The position numbers and the translations under genes were made by a program. The notes under the pieces are model-generated. The model had not been told where the DNA came from and made no database searches. It saw only the letters and a list, made by a program, of their open reading frames with translations. A stretch of DNA of 64,000 nt from Burkholderiales bacterium. GTDB lineage: Bacteria; Pseudomonadota; Gammaproteobacteria; Burkholderiales; Casimicrobiaceae. Each line of letters begins with the position of its first letter. Position 1 is the first letter of the stretch. The stretch spans positions 558,001 to 622,000 of the forward strand of contig JADZDD010000035.1 of assembly GCA_020851235.1 (NCBI GenBank). Reading direction: 5' to 3'. Of this stretch, positions 26,172 to 35,395 are shown piece by piece.

Positions 26172-26639
26172 ATGCGCAATGTCGAGAGCAAGACCCTGCC
26201 GATCGCCGGTGCCGTCCGGCACGCGTCCCGTCAACTGTGGCTCGCCGGTCTCGGCGCGGCCGCACTCACCCGGGATTGGGCCGAATCCGGCGCCGGTCCC
26301 ATGTTTCGCTCACTCGTCAAGGAAGGCACGCTCGTCGAAGCGCGGACGATCCGCGTCGTCGGCGATCGCCTCGAAACGTCGTACACCCGGGTCAATTCGG
26401 TGTGGCGCCGCGCCCGTGCCGCGGTGCAATCGAGCGTCCGCGACGCCGCCGACTCGGCGGTCTCGCTCGTGCAAAAGGGTCTGCCCCGGTCGCTGCCGCA
26501 GGTGAAGCTGCCGGCGATGGCGGCCACCGCACCCGCCCGCAAGACCTCGCGCAAGCGCACGGTCAAGACGACGACCGCCACGCGCGGCGCACGCGGCGCC
26601 ACGCGCGGCACGCGCGGAAAGACTCGCGCCGGGACGTAG
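26172..26639 (+). CDS. Phasin (PhaI/PhaF family)
   Basis: A 155-residue phasin-like protein that would coat storage granules. The N-terminal RQLWLAGLGAAALTRDWAES is the phasin landmark, a helical amphipathic middle follows, and the last 40 residues are very basic and Ala/Thr/Arg-rich, as in PhaF-type phasins whose tails bind DNA. A good ribosome-binding site (AAAGGAGAA) precedes the ATG. It is the first gene of a plus-strand run with a patatin lipase and a TetR regulator. Confidence 0.82.
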   Translation: MRNVESKTLPIAGAVRHASRQLWLAGLGAAALTRDWAESGAGPMFRSLVKEGTLVEARTIRVVGDRLETSYTRVNSVWRRARAAVQSSVRDAADSAVSLVQKGLPRSLPQVKLPAMAATAPARKTSRKRTVKTTTATRGARGATRGTRGKTRAGT

Positions 26640-26786
26640 TTCTCCGTTACCATTGCGCGCACACGGGACGCCGCCACATGGCGTCCCGTCGATGCATCGC
26701 TCGCACGAAAGTTCGATCGGCCTATGGCGCGCGCCGCAGGGTCGGTGCGTGTACGGGGCGACGCCGCTTTGGTATCAAGGGGGATC

Positions 26787-28106
26787 ATGGAGGAACTGCC
26801 TGGGTCCGCACGTGCCGCACGGCGCGTGACCCGTCGTCGCATCGCACCCCAATCCGCGCGTGGCCGCAGCGTTCGTGCCAACGACGGCGCGTCGGGCCGC
26901 GGCATCGGTCTCGCCCTCGCTGGCGGCGGCCCCTTGGGCGGTGTCTACGAGATCGGCGCGCTGCTCGCGCTCGCGGACTCGCTCGACGGCCTCGATCTCA
27001 ATCGGCTCGACGTCTACGTCGGCGTTTCGTCGGGCGGGTTCGTCGCCGCCGCACTCGCCAACGGCATCTCTCCCGCACAGATGTATCGCCTGTTCATCGA
27101 CGACGGCGTCGATGCGGCGCTACGTCCGGAGATCTTCCTGCGGCCGGCGTTCGGCGAGTTCCTGCGTTGCATCGGCGCCTTGCCCGGGCTCGCCGCAGAA
27201 GCGACGCTCCAGTATCTGCGTGACCCTTTCAACCAGGGCCTCGCGCGCTCGCTCGCCACCCTGGCGAAAGCGTTGCCGACGGGGCTTTTCGACAATCGGG
27301 TGATCGATCGCTTCCTCGCCCGACTCTTCAACGCCCCCGGCCGGACCAACGACTTCCGCGAGCTGCACACGAAGCTCTTCCTCGTCGCGACCAACCTCGA
27401 CACCGGGGTGCCGACGACGTTTGGCCCCGGCGCCCATGACGACGTGCCGATTTCGCGCGCCATCGAGGCGTCGAGCGCATTGCCCGGCCTCTTCCCGGCG
27501 GTACCGATCGCCGGCGGCCATTACGTCGATGGCGCGCTCAACAAGACGCTGCACGCCTCCGTCGCGCTGGAGCAAGGCGTCGGGCTCCTCATCTGCGTCA
27601 ATCCGCTCGTTCCCTTCGACGCGACCGCGGCGCAGCGTCACGGCATGCCGCGCGTCGACCACATCGCCGAGGGCGGCCTGCCGCTCGTGCTCAACCAGAC
27701 CTTCCGCGCGGTGATCCATTCGCGCATGCAGGTGGGCATGGAGCGCTACGCGCGGCGCTATCCGCACGCCGACATCGTGCTCTTCGAGCCGGCGCGCGAG
27801 GATGCGGACATGTTCTTCGCCAACATCTTCAGCTATCGCCAGCGACGGCGCCTGTGCAGCGTCGCGTTCGCCACCACGCGCGCCAACCTCGCCGCGCGCG
27901 CCGCCAACCTCGGCCCCATCCTGCGCCGGCATGGCATCGCCTTGCGACACGATCGCCTGGTTGAGACGACGCGCGACATCACCGACGCGCTCGACGACCC
28001 GCGTCCGCTGCAACACGACGTCTCGCGGCGCACCGTCAGGCAAACCGCCCGCGAGCTCGCGCACACCCTCGATCACCTCGAGCGGGCCGTGGCCCGCGCG
28101 CGCTAG
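26787..28106 (+). CDS. Patatin-like phospholipase
   Basis: A 439-residue patatin-domain lipase. The oxyanion-hole glycines lie in LALAGGGPLGGVYEIGAL, the nucleophile Ser in GVSSGGFVAA (G-x-S-x-G), and the Asp of the catalytic dyad in HYVDGALNKT. The basic N-terminal 30 residues are not conserved; in-frame upstream starts exist, but the ATG at 26787 has a purine-rich site (AAGGGGGAT). It acts on acyl lipids, and the place between a phasin and a TetR gene suggests mobilising storage lipid. That role is inferred. Confidence 0.88.
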   Translation: MEELPGSARAARRVTRRRIAPQSARGRSVRANDGASGRGIGLALAGGGPLGGVYEIGALLALADSLDGLDLNRLDVYVGVSSGGFVAAALANGISPAQMYRLFIDDGVDAALRPEIFLRPAFGEFLRCIGALPGLAAEATLQYLRDPFNQGLARSLATLAKALPTGLFDNRVIDRFLARLFNAPGRTNDFRELHTKLFLVATNLDTGVPTTFGPGAHDDVPISRAIEASSALPGLFPAVPIAGGHYVDGALNKTLHASVALEQGVGLLICVNPLVPFDATAAQRHGMPRVDHIAEGGLPLVLNQTFRAVIHSRMQVGMERYARRYPHADIVLFEPAREDADMFFANIFSYRQRRRLCSVAFATTRANLAARAANLGPILRRHGIALRHDRLVETTRDITDALDDPRPLQHDVSRRTVRQTARELAHTLDHLERAVARAR

Positions 28107-28130
28107 CAGCGCCGCATCCGGCGCGGCCCG

Positions 28131-28778
28131 ATGGCGCAGCGCAAGCCCCCGCGCCGCACCCGCGAGCGGATCCTCGAGACGAGCCTTGCGCTCTTCAATC
28201 GCGACGGCGAGCCGAACGTCACGACGGCGCACATCGCCGACGAGATGAACATCAGCCCGGGCAACCTCTATTACCACTTTCGCAACAAGGACGAGATCGT
28301 CGGCAAGCTCTACGACGCCTACGCGGCGAGCGTGACGCCGCTCCTCGCCGTACCCGACACCCCGCCGCCCGGGGTCGAGGACCTGTGGTTCCTCCTCCAT
28401 CTGCTCTTCGAGCGCATGGCGCAGTACCGCTTCCTCTTCCGGGACCTGGACGAGATCAGCTCCCGCAGTCGCCGGCTCGCGACCCGCCTGGCCGACCTCT
28501 TCGCACGGCTGACCGCGACGGTGCAGGCGATGTGCGGCAGCCTCGTGCGGTCCGGCCGGATGGACGCGAGCGATCGCGAGATCCGCACCCTCGCGACCAA
28601 CGCCGCGCTCGTGTGCACGTACTGGATGTCGTGGCAGCGGGTCACCGGCGGCCACCGCGGCGAACTCGCCCCCGACCACGCGGCACACAACGTGCTTTCC
28701 CTCTTCGCACCGTATCTCGTGGGGGACGACCGGGCCTTGCTCGAGCGGATCGGCGAAGGCTATCTCGCAACGCCCTGA
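28131..28778 (+). CDS. TetR-family transcriptional regulator
   Basis: A 215-residue TetR regulator. The N-terminal HTH (TRERILETSLALFNRDG, then VTTAHIADEMNISPGNLYYH) is canonical; the C-terminal ligand domain is of the type often found beside fatty-acid and storage genes. It starts 24 bases after the patatin gene and ends 13 bases before a TPR-like gene, so it is probably part of the same transcript and may control it. Ligand unknown. Confidence 0.88.
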   Translation: MAQRKPPRRTRERILETSLALFNRDGEPNVTTAHIADEMNISPGNLYYHFRNKDEIVGKLYDAYAASVTPLLAVPDTPPPGVEDLWFLLHLLFERMAQYRFLFRDLDEISSRSRRLATRLADLFARLTATVQAMCGSLVRSGRMDASDREIRTLATNAALVCTYWMSWQRVTGGHRGELAPDHAAHNVLSLFAPYLVGDDRALLERIGEGYLATP

Positions 28779-28791
28779 CCAAGGAGGATGC

Positions 28792-29568
28792 ATGGCCGCA
28801 AAATGGGTGAAGTTTCCGTATGCCGACGCGGCCTACGAGTACGACGCTGGCGGCCTCAAGAAGGCATGGGCCCGGCTGCACCGCGGCGACGGCGAAGCGT
28901 TCCCCAAGGACGCCGCCATCGTCGCCGCCTGGCAGGCGTTCCATGCCGGCCGCTTCGGTGACGCGGTGAAGCTCGGCACCGCCGCGGGTGGCACGGGAAC
29001 CAACGCCGCGATCAAGGCGCAGGTGGTCTACGCGCAATACCTCGAGAAGGCGGTGAAGGCGAAGCTCGCGCTCCTCGAGGAGGCGGTCGCCACCGCCGAG
29101 GCGCGACGCAAGGCGGCGCCGAAGGATGCGAACGCGCACTACCTGTATGCCTTTGCGCTCGGCCGCTACAGCCAGGGAATCTCGGTGGCGAAGGCGCTGA
29201 CGCAAGGCTACGGCGGCAAGATCAAGGATGCGCTGCTCGTCGCGCTCAAGCTCGACCCCAGGCACGCCGAGGCGCACACCGCCTTCGGCGCGTACCAGGC
29301 CGAGGTCATCGACAAGGTCGGAGCGCTCGTCGCCGGGATGACCTACGGGGCAAGGAAGGATTCGGCGCTCGAGCACTACGACCAGGCGCTCTCGCTCTTC
29401 CCCGAATCACCCATCGCCCACATCGAATACGGCAATGGGCTACTCATGCTGTTCGGCAAGAGCCGCGTCGGCGACGCAACCAAGGCTTACGCGAGGGCGG
29501 CCGCACTCGCGCCCGCCGATGCCATGGAGCGCCTCGACGTCGAGTTCGCGAAGGCGGAGCTAGAATGA
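28792..29568 (+). CDS. TPR-like protein of unknown function
   Basis: A 258-residue cytoplasmic protein of helical repeats. TPR-like landmarks recur, for example DANAHYLYAFALGRYSQGIS, LKLDPRHAEAHTAFGAYQAE and LFPESPIAHIEYGNGLLM. A strong AAGGAGG site stands 4 bases before the ATG at 28792, with another ATG just upstream and out of frame. It follows the TetR gene by 13 bases. No enzymatic motif is visible. Confidence 0.75.
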   Translation: MAAKWVKFPYADAAYEYDAGGLKKAWARLHRGDGEAFPKDAAIVAAWQAFHAGRFGDAVKLGTAAGGTGTNAAIKAQVVYAQYLEKAVKAKLALLEEAVATAEARRKAAPKDANAHYLYAFALGRYSQGISVAKALTQGYGGKIKDALLVALKLDPRHAEAHTAFGAYQAEVIDKVGALVAGMTYGARKDSALEHYDQALSLFPESPIAHIEYGNGLLMLFGKSRVGDATKAYARAAALAPADAMERLDVEFAKAELE

Positions 29569-29608
29569 TTTCGTGGTGGCGCCCGACGGCGCTGGAAAGG
29601 AGTTGGGC

Positions 29609-30547
29609 ATGAAGCAAATCCGACGATGCCTCGCCCTCGTGCTCACGGGCGTCCTGCTCGCGGGCGGTGCGGTGGCGCAGGACAAGGCCGCCCCGGGCAA
29701 GGCCGCCGCGGCGCCCGCGGCCGAGCGGCCGGCGGCCAGCATCGACACGCTCAAGCGCATCCGCGACACCGGCACGCTGCTCATCGGCGTGCGCGAGGCG
29801 AGCGTGCCCTTCTCCTTCGTCGACGCGACGAAGCAGCCGCAGGGTTACACGGTGGACCTGTGCCTGCGTGTCGCCGACGCCATCAAGGCCGAGTTGAAGC
29901 TGCCCAAGCTCGAGGTCAGGTTCGTGCCGGTCCTGTCGGCCAACCGCATCACCGCGCTGCTCGACGGCAAGATCGATCTCGAGTGCGGCTCGACCACCAA
30001 TACGCGCGACCGCCAGAAGCAGGTCGCCTTTGCCTACACGACGTACATCGCCGGCATCAAGATGCTCGCCAAGAAATCGGCGAACGTTCACTCGATCGAC
30101 GATCTGCGGGGCAAGAGCGTGGTGGTGACCAAGGGCACCACCAGCGAGAAGATCCTGAAGACGATGAACGCCGAGCGCCTGCTCAAGATCAACATCCTCG
30201 AGGCCTCCGACCACGGCGAGTCGTTCAAGATGGTCGACGAGGACAAGGCGGCCGCCTTCCTCATGGACGACGTGCTGCTCTACGGCCTCATCTCGAAGGC
30301 GAAAAAGCCCGAGGACTTCGCGGTCGTCGGCAAGTACCTGTCGGTCGAGCCCTACGCCATCATGCTGCGCAAGGACGAGCCGGCGTTCGAAAAGATCGTC
30401 AACCGGGCGCTCATCGACCTGTTCCAGTCCGGCGAGATCCGGCGCATCTACGCGAAGTGGTTCAACACGAGGGATCTCGTGGTTCCGCTCAACCCGTACC
30501 TCAAGGAAGCGTTCGCAACACCGAACACGTACCCGGCGTGGCCGTAG
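29609..30547 (+). CDS. Amino-acid ABC transporter substrate-binding protein (family 3)
   Basis: A 312-residue periplasmic binding protein. The signal peptide MKQIRRCLALVLTGVLLAGG ends near VAQ. The mature part has the family 3 signature: DTGTLLIGVREASVPFSFVD, GYTVDLCLRVADAI and DLECGSTTNTRDR, resembling glutamate/aspartate-binding GltI. AAGGAG lies 7 bases before the chosen ATG. No permease or ATPase gene is beside it, so it is an orphan that must work with components encoded elsewhere. Confidence 0.9.
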   Translation: MKQIRRCLALVLTGVLLAGGAVAQDKAAPGKAAAAPAAERPAASIDTLKRIRDTGTLLIGVREASVPFSFVDATKQPQGYTVDLCLRVADAIKAELKLPKLEVRFVPVLSANRITALLDGKIDLECGSTTNTRDRQKQVAFAYTTYIAGIKMLAKKSANVHSIDDLRGKSVVVTKGTTSEKILKTMNAERLLKINILEASDHGESFKMVDEDKAAAFLMDDVLLYGLISKAKKPEDFAVVGKYLSVEPYAIMLRKDEPAFEKIVNRALIDLFQSGEIRRIYAKWFNTRDLVVPLNPYLKEAFATPNTYPAWP

Positions 30548-30646
30548 CCGCGCGGCCGAGGAGCCGCGGCCCCACCGTGGCCGCGATCACGCCGTCGGGA
30601 GCGTTCGCCACGACGGCCGCCCTGGGGTGATGCTCGTCGCTGCGGA

Positions 30647-32101
30647 TCATCCGACTGCGGCGGCGGCCACGTCCGGATCGAGATCGCCGGCACGCGGCCA
30701 GGGCGCGAGCAGCGTCGTGAGCACGAGCTGCTCGAACTCGCGCGCGAAGCGATCGGCGATGTGCTCGGGATCTGGACACAGGCCGGCGTCGGTGACGATG
30801 CCGAACTGCACGGCGCCGTCGTACGAGATGATCGACACGCCCAATCCGATGTTGCCCGATTGCGGAACCCAGAACATCAGGCTGTCGATCGCGGCACCAG
30901 CGAGGTAGAGCGGCTGCTGCGGCCCGGGAACGTTGGTCATCACGCTGGTGGCGTTTCTCGAAAGCGCTTGCAGGACGAGTTCCTGCAGCGGACGCGGGCC
31001 CGAACCCATCGCCGCCAGCAGGCCGAGGGCGAGCACCGGCTGATGCGAGCCCTTGAGGGCGTCCATGTTGGCGCGCACCGCGTAGAGCCGCGCGATCGGA
31101 TTCTCGATGCCGATGGGCAGATCGAGGAATACGAGGCCGAACTGGTTGCCGAGCCGGTAGGCCTGCTCCATCGGCCGCAGGTTGACTGGAACGAGCGCGC
31201 GCGTCATGACGCCGAGCGTCGGGTCACCCTTCAGCGCGAGATAGCTGCGCAGCGCGCCGGCCGCGCACGAGAGCAGGACGTCGTTCACCGACGCGCGCAG
31301 CGCGTGCCCGATCGCCTTCACCTCCGTGAGCGGTAGCGGATCGGTCCACGCCACGCGCTTGGCGACACCCGGGACCCCCTTGAAGCGGGTTGCCGAGTCG
31401 GTGGACATGAGCGCGAGCTTCGCGGCTTCGGCGGCGAGGGCAGCGCCTTCGCCGGCGAGCGCGGCCGCCCGGGTCGGATCGGCGACGAGCGCCGCGCCCT
31501 GGTCCATGACCGCGGCGCCGAGCTTGCGCGCCATGCCCGCGATGCCGGAGAGCGGGCCCAGCAACGCGCGCAGGGGATCGTCGCCCCGGGCGGCACGTCG
31601 CGGCCGCGGCGTGAACGGCATCGCCGGCGGGCCGTCGGGGCCGGCGTCGGTCATCGACAGCATGACCCGCACGAGCGCGATGCCGTCGGCGTACGCATGA
31701 TGGATGCGGACGATCACCGCGCTCCCGCCGCCGTAGTCGGCCACGAGATGAAATTGCCACAGCGGGCGCGTGGGATCGAGCGGCGTGGCCGCGAGCTCGG
31801 AGACGAGCGCTTGCAATTCGGCGCGCCCGCGGCCCCCCGACAAGTCGGCGCGAACGACGTGGTGCGTGACGTCGAAGCCGGCATCGGCCTCCCAGAAGGC
31901 AACGCTCGCGATCTCACGTGGCCGGTCGCGGAAACGGCGGAACACGACGAAGCGCTCGGCCACCACACGGCGCAAACGCGCGAGCGTCACCCGCTGTCGG
32001 AACAGGAGCACGCCGCAGATCATCATGAGGTTCTGCGGCCGATCCATGCGCAGCCACGCGGTATCTACCGCGGACATCTTGACGCGTCGGGCTGCGGGCA
32101 T
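30647..32101 (-). CDS. Wax ester synthase/diacylglycerol acyltransferase (WS/DGAT)
   Basis: A 484-residue bifunctional acyltransferase that joins acyl-CoA to a fatty alcohol (wax ester) or to diacylglycerol (triacylglycerol). The catalytic motif HHxxxDG is present as HHAYADG at residues 134-140, close to its position in Acinetobacter AtfA. Other family landmarks are MSAVDTAWLRMD near the start, PLWQFHLV, and TNVPGPQQPLYLAGA in the C-terminal half. An in-frame ATG at 32077 is an alternative start. It is divergent from the acyl-CoA-binding protein gene and close to a fatty acyl-CoA reductase. Confidence 0.93.
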   Translation of the reverse strand: MPAARRVKMSAVDTAWLRMDRPQNLMMICGVLLFRQRVTLARLRRVVAERFVVFRRFRDRPREIASVAFWEADAGFDVTHHVVRADLSGGRGRAELQALVSELAATPLDPTRPLWQFHLVADYGGGSAVIVRIHHAYADGIALVRVMLSMTDAGPDGPPAMPFTPRPRRAARGDDPLRALLGPLSGIAGMARKLGAAVMDQGAALVADPTRAAALAGEGAALAAEAAKLALMSTDSATRFKGVPGVAKRVAWTDPLPLTEVKAIGHALRASVNDVLLSCAAGALRSYLALKGDPTLGVMTRALVPVNLRPMEQAYRLGNQFGLVFLDLPIGIENPIARLYAVRANMDALKGSHQPVLALGLLAAMGSGPRPLQELVLQALSRNATSVMTNVPGPQQPLYLAGAAIDSLMFWVPQSGNIGLGVSIISYDGAVQFGIVTDAGLCPDPEHIADRFAREFEQLVLTTLLAPWPRAGDLDPDVAAAAVG

Positions 32102-32206
32102 GGCGGAAGACGGAACGCGCCCGCTCGTTGCGGGCGACTCTGGGGTCACGCTAAAGTAGCACGAAACACGCACGCGAATGCGCCGCGTGCCCGGAGGAGA
32201 TCCCGC

Positions 32207-32482
32207 ATGGCCACCGCAAAGAAGGACGATCTCGCAAGCCGATTCGAGGCTGCCGCCGCCGCGGCGAAGCAGACGAAGAAGAAACCCGACAACACCACCC
32301 TGCTCAAGCTCTACTCGTACTACAAGCAGGCCACCGAAGGCGACGTGAAGGGCACGCGTCCGGGCGGCCTCGATTTCGTCGGGGGCGCCAAGTACGACGC
32401 GTGGGCAAAGCTCAAGGGAATGGCGCGCGACGAGGCGATGACGCAGTACATCAAGCAGGTCGACAAGCTGAACCGGCCGTAG
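32207..32482 (+). CDS. Acyl-CoA-binding protein
   Basis: A 91-residue acyl-CoA-binding protein that carries long-chain acyl-CoA esters in the cytosol. The ACBP signature LLKLYSYYKQATEGDVKG and the second helix segment KYDAWAKLKGMARDEAM are clear, and the length equals that of eukaryotic ACBP. GGAGGAG stands 7 bases before the ATG. ACBPs are uncommon in bacteria. Its position between a wax synthase and a fatty acyl-CoA reductase, both acyl-CoA users, suggests it feeds them. Confidence 0.93.
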   Translation: MATAKKDDLASRFEAAAAAAKQTKKKPDNTTLLKLYSYYKQATEGDVKGTRPGGLDFVGGAKYDAWAKLKGMARDEAMTQYIKQVDKLNRP

Positions 32483-32533
32483 CGCCGCGACACGCGCCGC
32501 CGCAACCGCCGCGGTCCGCGACCGGGCGCGTCG

Positions 32534-33118
32534 TCAGCCGGCCGTGCGCTTGCCGCGGGGTCGACGCGCGCCGGGGGTCGGCGCCGCGGCCGGCCCGGCC
32601 GCAGCCGCCTTGGTCTTGCGGGCGCGCTTCGCACCCGACGCCGTGCTGGCCGCCGCGCGCTTGCCGCTGCCCTTGACGAGTTCGTTGACCGCGGCCGACA
32701 GCGCATCGACCCGCTCGGCGAGGCGCTCGACGTCGCTTTGCGTATGGACCCCGAGCTTGGCCAGCGCGCGCGCCACGCGCGCTTCGAAGACCTGCTCGAG
32801 CTTGTCCCAGGTTCCTCCGACGCCGTCCTTGACTTCCTGCACCTTGGCCTTGGCGGCATCGGTGGCTGCGGCCGCCGTGTCGACCGCGGCCTTGCGTGTC
32901 TTCGATTCGAGCGCTTCCCCCTGCTTGACGAGACTCTCGAAGACACGCATGCCCTCGGCCTGTGCCCGCGAGAATGCACCCAGCCCGGCGAGCCAGATGC
33001 TGCGCGACGAATCGAGTCCATGCTGCGACCGGTCGCGGGCCTTCTCGCCTCGCTTGCCGCTGCGCTCGTTCGCTTCGGCGTTGTCTTCGGCCATCGCGGC
33101 CCGCGCCTTCTTCAGCAT
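32534..33118 (-). CDS. Phasin (PhaF/PhaI family)
   Basis: A 194-residue phasin. SSRSIWLAGLGAFSRAQAEG is the family motif; a long amphipathic helix follows (residues about 65-125, with alternating Ala and charged residues), then a leucine-zipper-like stretch VERLAERVDALSAAVNELV and a basic Lys/Arg/Ala/Pro tail like that of PhaF. GAGGAG stands 6 bases before the ATG at 33118. It would coat storage inclusions and may link them to DNA. It is the second phasin in the window and is convergent with the ACBP gene. Confidence 0.88.
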   Translation of the reverse strand: MLKKARAAMAEDNAEANERSGKRGEKARDRSQHGLDSSRSIWLAGLGAFSRAQAEGMRVFESLVKQGEALESKTRKAAVDTAAAATDAAKAKVQEVKDGVGGTWDKLEQVFEARVARALAKLGVHTQSDVERLAERVDALSAAVNELVKGSGKRAAASTASGAKRARKTKAAAAGPAAAPTPGARRPRGKRTAG

Positions 33119-33374
33119 CGCTTGCTCCTCGCCTCGTGTGCCGCGCCCTTCGGCAATGCGCCGATTCTAGGTCGCGTGCGGTAGAGCAATCATACTAGAC
33201 GCGCCACGCGCCGCACGCGCGCGGCGACGGCGTACAATCGCCGCGCGTCGCGATGCGCACCGCCTCCGCGGCGCAAGCGCGCCAGTCGGCGCCAACGCCA
33301 TGCCGCGAACGATCGGCGCGCCGTCAACGGCCCCGCCCCGACTGCAGGCGGCATCGAATCGCAAGGAGGAAAGG

Positions 33375-35366
33375 ATGGCTTACTTCGTCACCGGCGCGAC
33401 CGGATTCATCGGTCGGTTCCTCGTCGAGCGGCTCATCGCCCGCGGCAAGCCCGTCTACGTGCTCGTGCGCAAGGGGTCGCAGGGGAAACTCGATGCGATG
33501 CGCGCCCGCTGGGGTGAGGGTGCGAAGCACGTCGTGCCCGTGCTCGGAGACCTCGCAAAGGACGATCTCGGCGTGAGCGCGGCCGACCAGAAGCGGCTCA
33601 AGGGCAAGATCGCGCACGTGTTCCACCTGGCGGCGGTCTACGACGTCAAGGCGCCCGCCGAGCAGCAGCAGAAGGCGAACGTCGACGGCACGCGCCACGC
33701 GGTCGACTTCGCGGAGGCGATCGGCGCCGGCTGCTTCGACCACGTCAGTTCGATCGCCGCCGCGGGGCTCTACGACGGCGTGTTCCGCGAGGACATGTTC
33801 GAAGAGGCCGAAGATCTCGACCACCCGTATTTCCGCACCAAGCACGATGCCGAGGCCGTCGTGCGCAACGAGTGCACGATCCCGTTTCGCATCTACCGAC
33901 CCGGCTTCGTCGTCGGCGACTCGACCACCGGCTACATCGACAAGGTCGACGGCCCCTATTACTTCTTCAAGCTGCTGCAGAGGGTTCGCAGTGCACTGCC
34001 GCCGTGGGTCCCGATGATCGGCATCGAGGGCGGGCGCATCAACATCGTCCCGGTCGATTACGTTGCGGACGCCCTCGATGCGCTCGCGCACAAGAAGGGG
34101 CTCGACGGGAAATGCTTCCATCTGACCGACCCGCATCCGCATCGCATCGGCGAGGTGCTCAACATCTTCGCCAGGGCGGGCCACGCGCCGCAGATGACGA
34201 TGCGGCTCAACGCCCGCATGTTCGGCTTCATCCCCGCGCCCGTGCTCTACGGGATCGGCTCGCTCGCCCCGGTCAAGCGGATGATGCGCGCGGTACTCAC
34301 CGACCTCGGCATCCCGAAGGAGGTGTTCCAGTTCGTCAACTGGCCGACGCGCTACGACAACCGGGAAACGGTGAAGGCGCTCAAGGGCACCGGGATCAGC
34401 GTCCCGCCGCTCGAGAGCTACGCCGCGAAGATCTGGGATTACTGGGAACGCAATCTCGATCCCGACCTGTTCATCGACCGCAGCCTCGCGGGACGCGTCA
34501 AGGGCAAGGTCACGGTCGTCACCGGCGCCTCGTCGGGGATCGGCCGGGCCACCGCGATCAAGCTCGCCGGTGCCGGCGCCAAGGTGATCCTCGTCGCCCG
34601 CGGCGAGGAGAAGCTCGTCGAGACGAAGCGGGAGATCGATGCGGCAGGAGGCGCGTGCTGGATGTACACCGCGGACGTGGCCGACATGAGCTCGTGCGAC
34701 GCGCTCGTCGCGCGCGTGCTGAAGGATCACGGCACCTGTCACTACCTCGTCAACAACGCCGGCCGCAGCATCCGCCGCGGCGTGACCAACTCGTTCGACC
34801 GCTTCCACGATTTCGAGCGGACGATGCAGCTCAACTACTTCGGTGCCTTGCGCCTCATCATGGGCTTCCTGCCGAAGATGCTCGAGCAAAAGCAGGGGCA
34901 GATCATCAACATCTCGTCGATCGGCGTGCTGTCGAACGCGCCGCGCTTCTCGGCCTACGTCGCATCGAAGTCGGCGCTCGATTCGTTCGCGGCATGCGCG
35001 GCGAGCGAGCTCGCCGACAAGAACATCCACTTCACGACGATCAACATGCCGCTGGTGCGCACGCCGATGATCGCCCCCACCAAGATGTACGAGAACGTGC
35101 CGACGCTCTCGCCGGAAGAGGCGGCCGACCTCGTGGTCGAAGCCATCGTGCGCCGGTCGGTGCGCATCGCCACCCGCCTGGGCATCTTCGGCGCCGTGTG
35201 CCACGCCATCGCGCCCAAGCTCACGCAGATCCTCCTCAACACCGCGTTCCACATGTTCCCCGACTCCGCAGCGGCGCAAGGCAAGAAGGGCGAGGACGCC
35301 ACGCGCCAGGATCTGTCGCCCGAGCAGATGGCGTTTGCGCAGCTCACGCGCGGGATCCACTGGTAG
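33375..35366 (+). CDS. Fatty acyl-CoA reductase, two-domain Marinobacter type
   Basis: A 663-residue protein with two Rossmann domains, closely matching in length and sequence style the Marinobacter fatty acyl-CoA reductase that makes fatty alcohol from acyl-CoA by two NADPH-dependent steps. Domain 1 (about 1-365) starts YFVTGATGFIGRFLVERL and has the extended-SDR Tyr-x3-Lys as YFRTK. Domain 2 (from about 376) has VVTGASSGIGRATAIKLA, NNAGRSIRRG and a second Tyr-x3-Lys in SAYVASKSAL. AAGGAGG stands 8 bases before the ATG. With the nearby wax synthase it completes the acyl-CoA to wax ester route. Confidence 0.92.
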   Translation: MAYFVTGATGFIGRFLVERLIARGKPVYVLVRKGSQGKLDAMRARWGEGAKHVVPVLGDLAKDDLGVSAADQKRLKGKIAHVFHLAAVYDVKAPAEQQQKANVDGTRHAVDFAEAIGAGCFDHVSSIAAAGLYDGVFREDMFEEAEDLDHPYFRTKHDAEAVVRNECTIPFRIYRPGFVVGDSTTGYIDKVDGPYYFFKLLQRVRSALPPWVPMIGIEGGRINIVPVDYVADALDALAHKKGLDGKCFHLTDPHPHRIGEVLNIFARAGHAPQMTMRLNARMFGFIPAPVLYGIGSLAPVKRMMRAVLTDLGIPKEVFQFVNWPTRYDNRETVKALKGTGISVPPLESYAAKIWDYWERNLDPDLFIDRSLAGRVKGKVTVVTGASSGIGRATAIKLAGAGAKVILVARGEEKLVETKREIDAAGGACWMYTADVADMSSCDALVARVLKDHGTCHYLVNNAGRSIRRGVTNSFDRFHDFERTMQLNYFGALRLIMGFLPKMLEQKQGQIINISSIGVLSNAPRFSAYVASKSALDSFAACAASELADKNIHFTTINMPLVRTPMIAPTKMYENVPTLSPEEAADLVVEAIVRRSVRIATRLGIFGAVCHAIAPKLTQILLNTAFHMFPDSAAAQGKKGEDATRQDLSPEQMAFAQLTRGIHW

Positions 35367-35395
35367 CGCGCGGCCGTCGTCCTCGAGGCCTCGCT

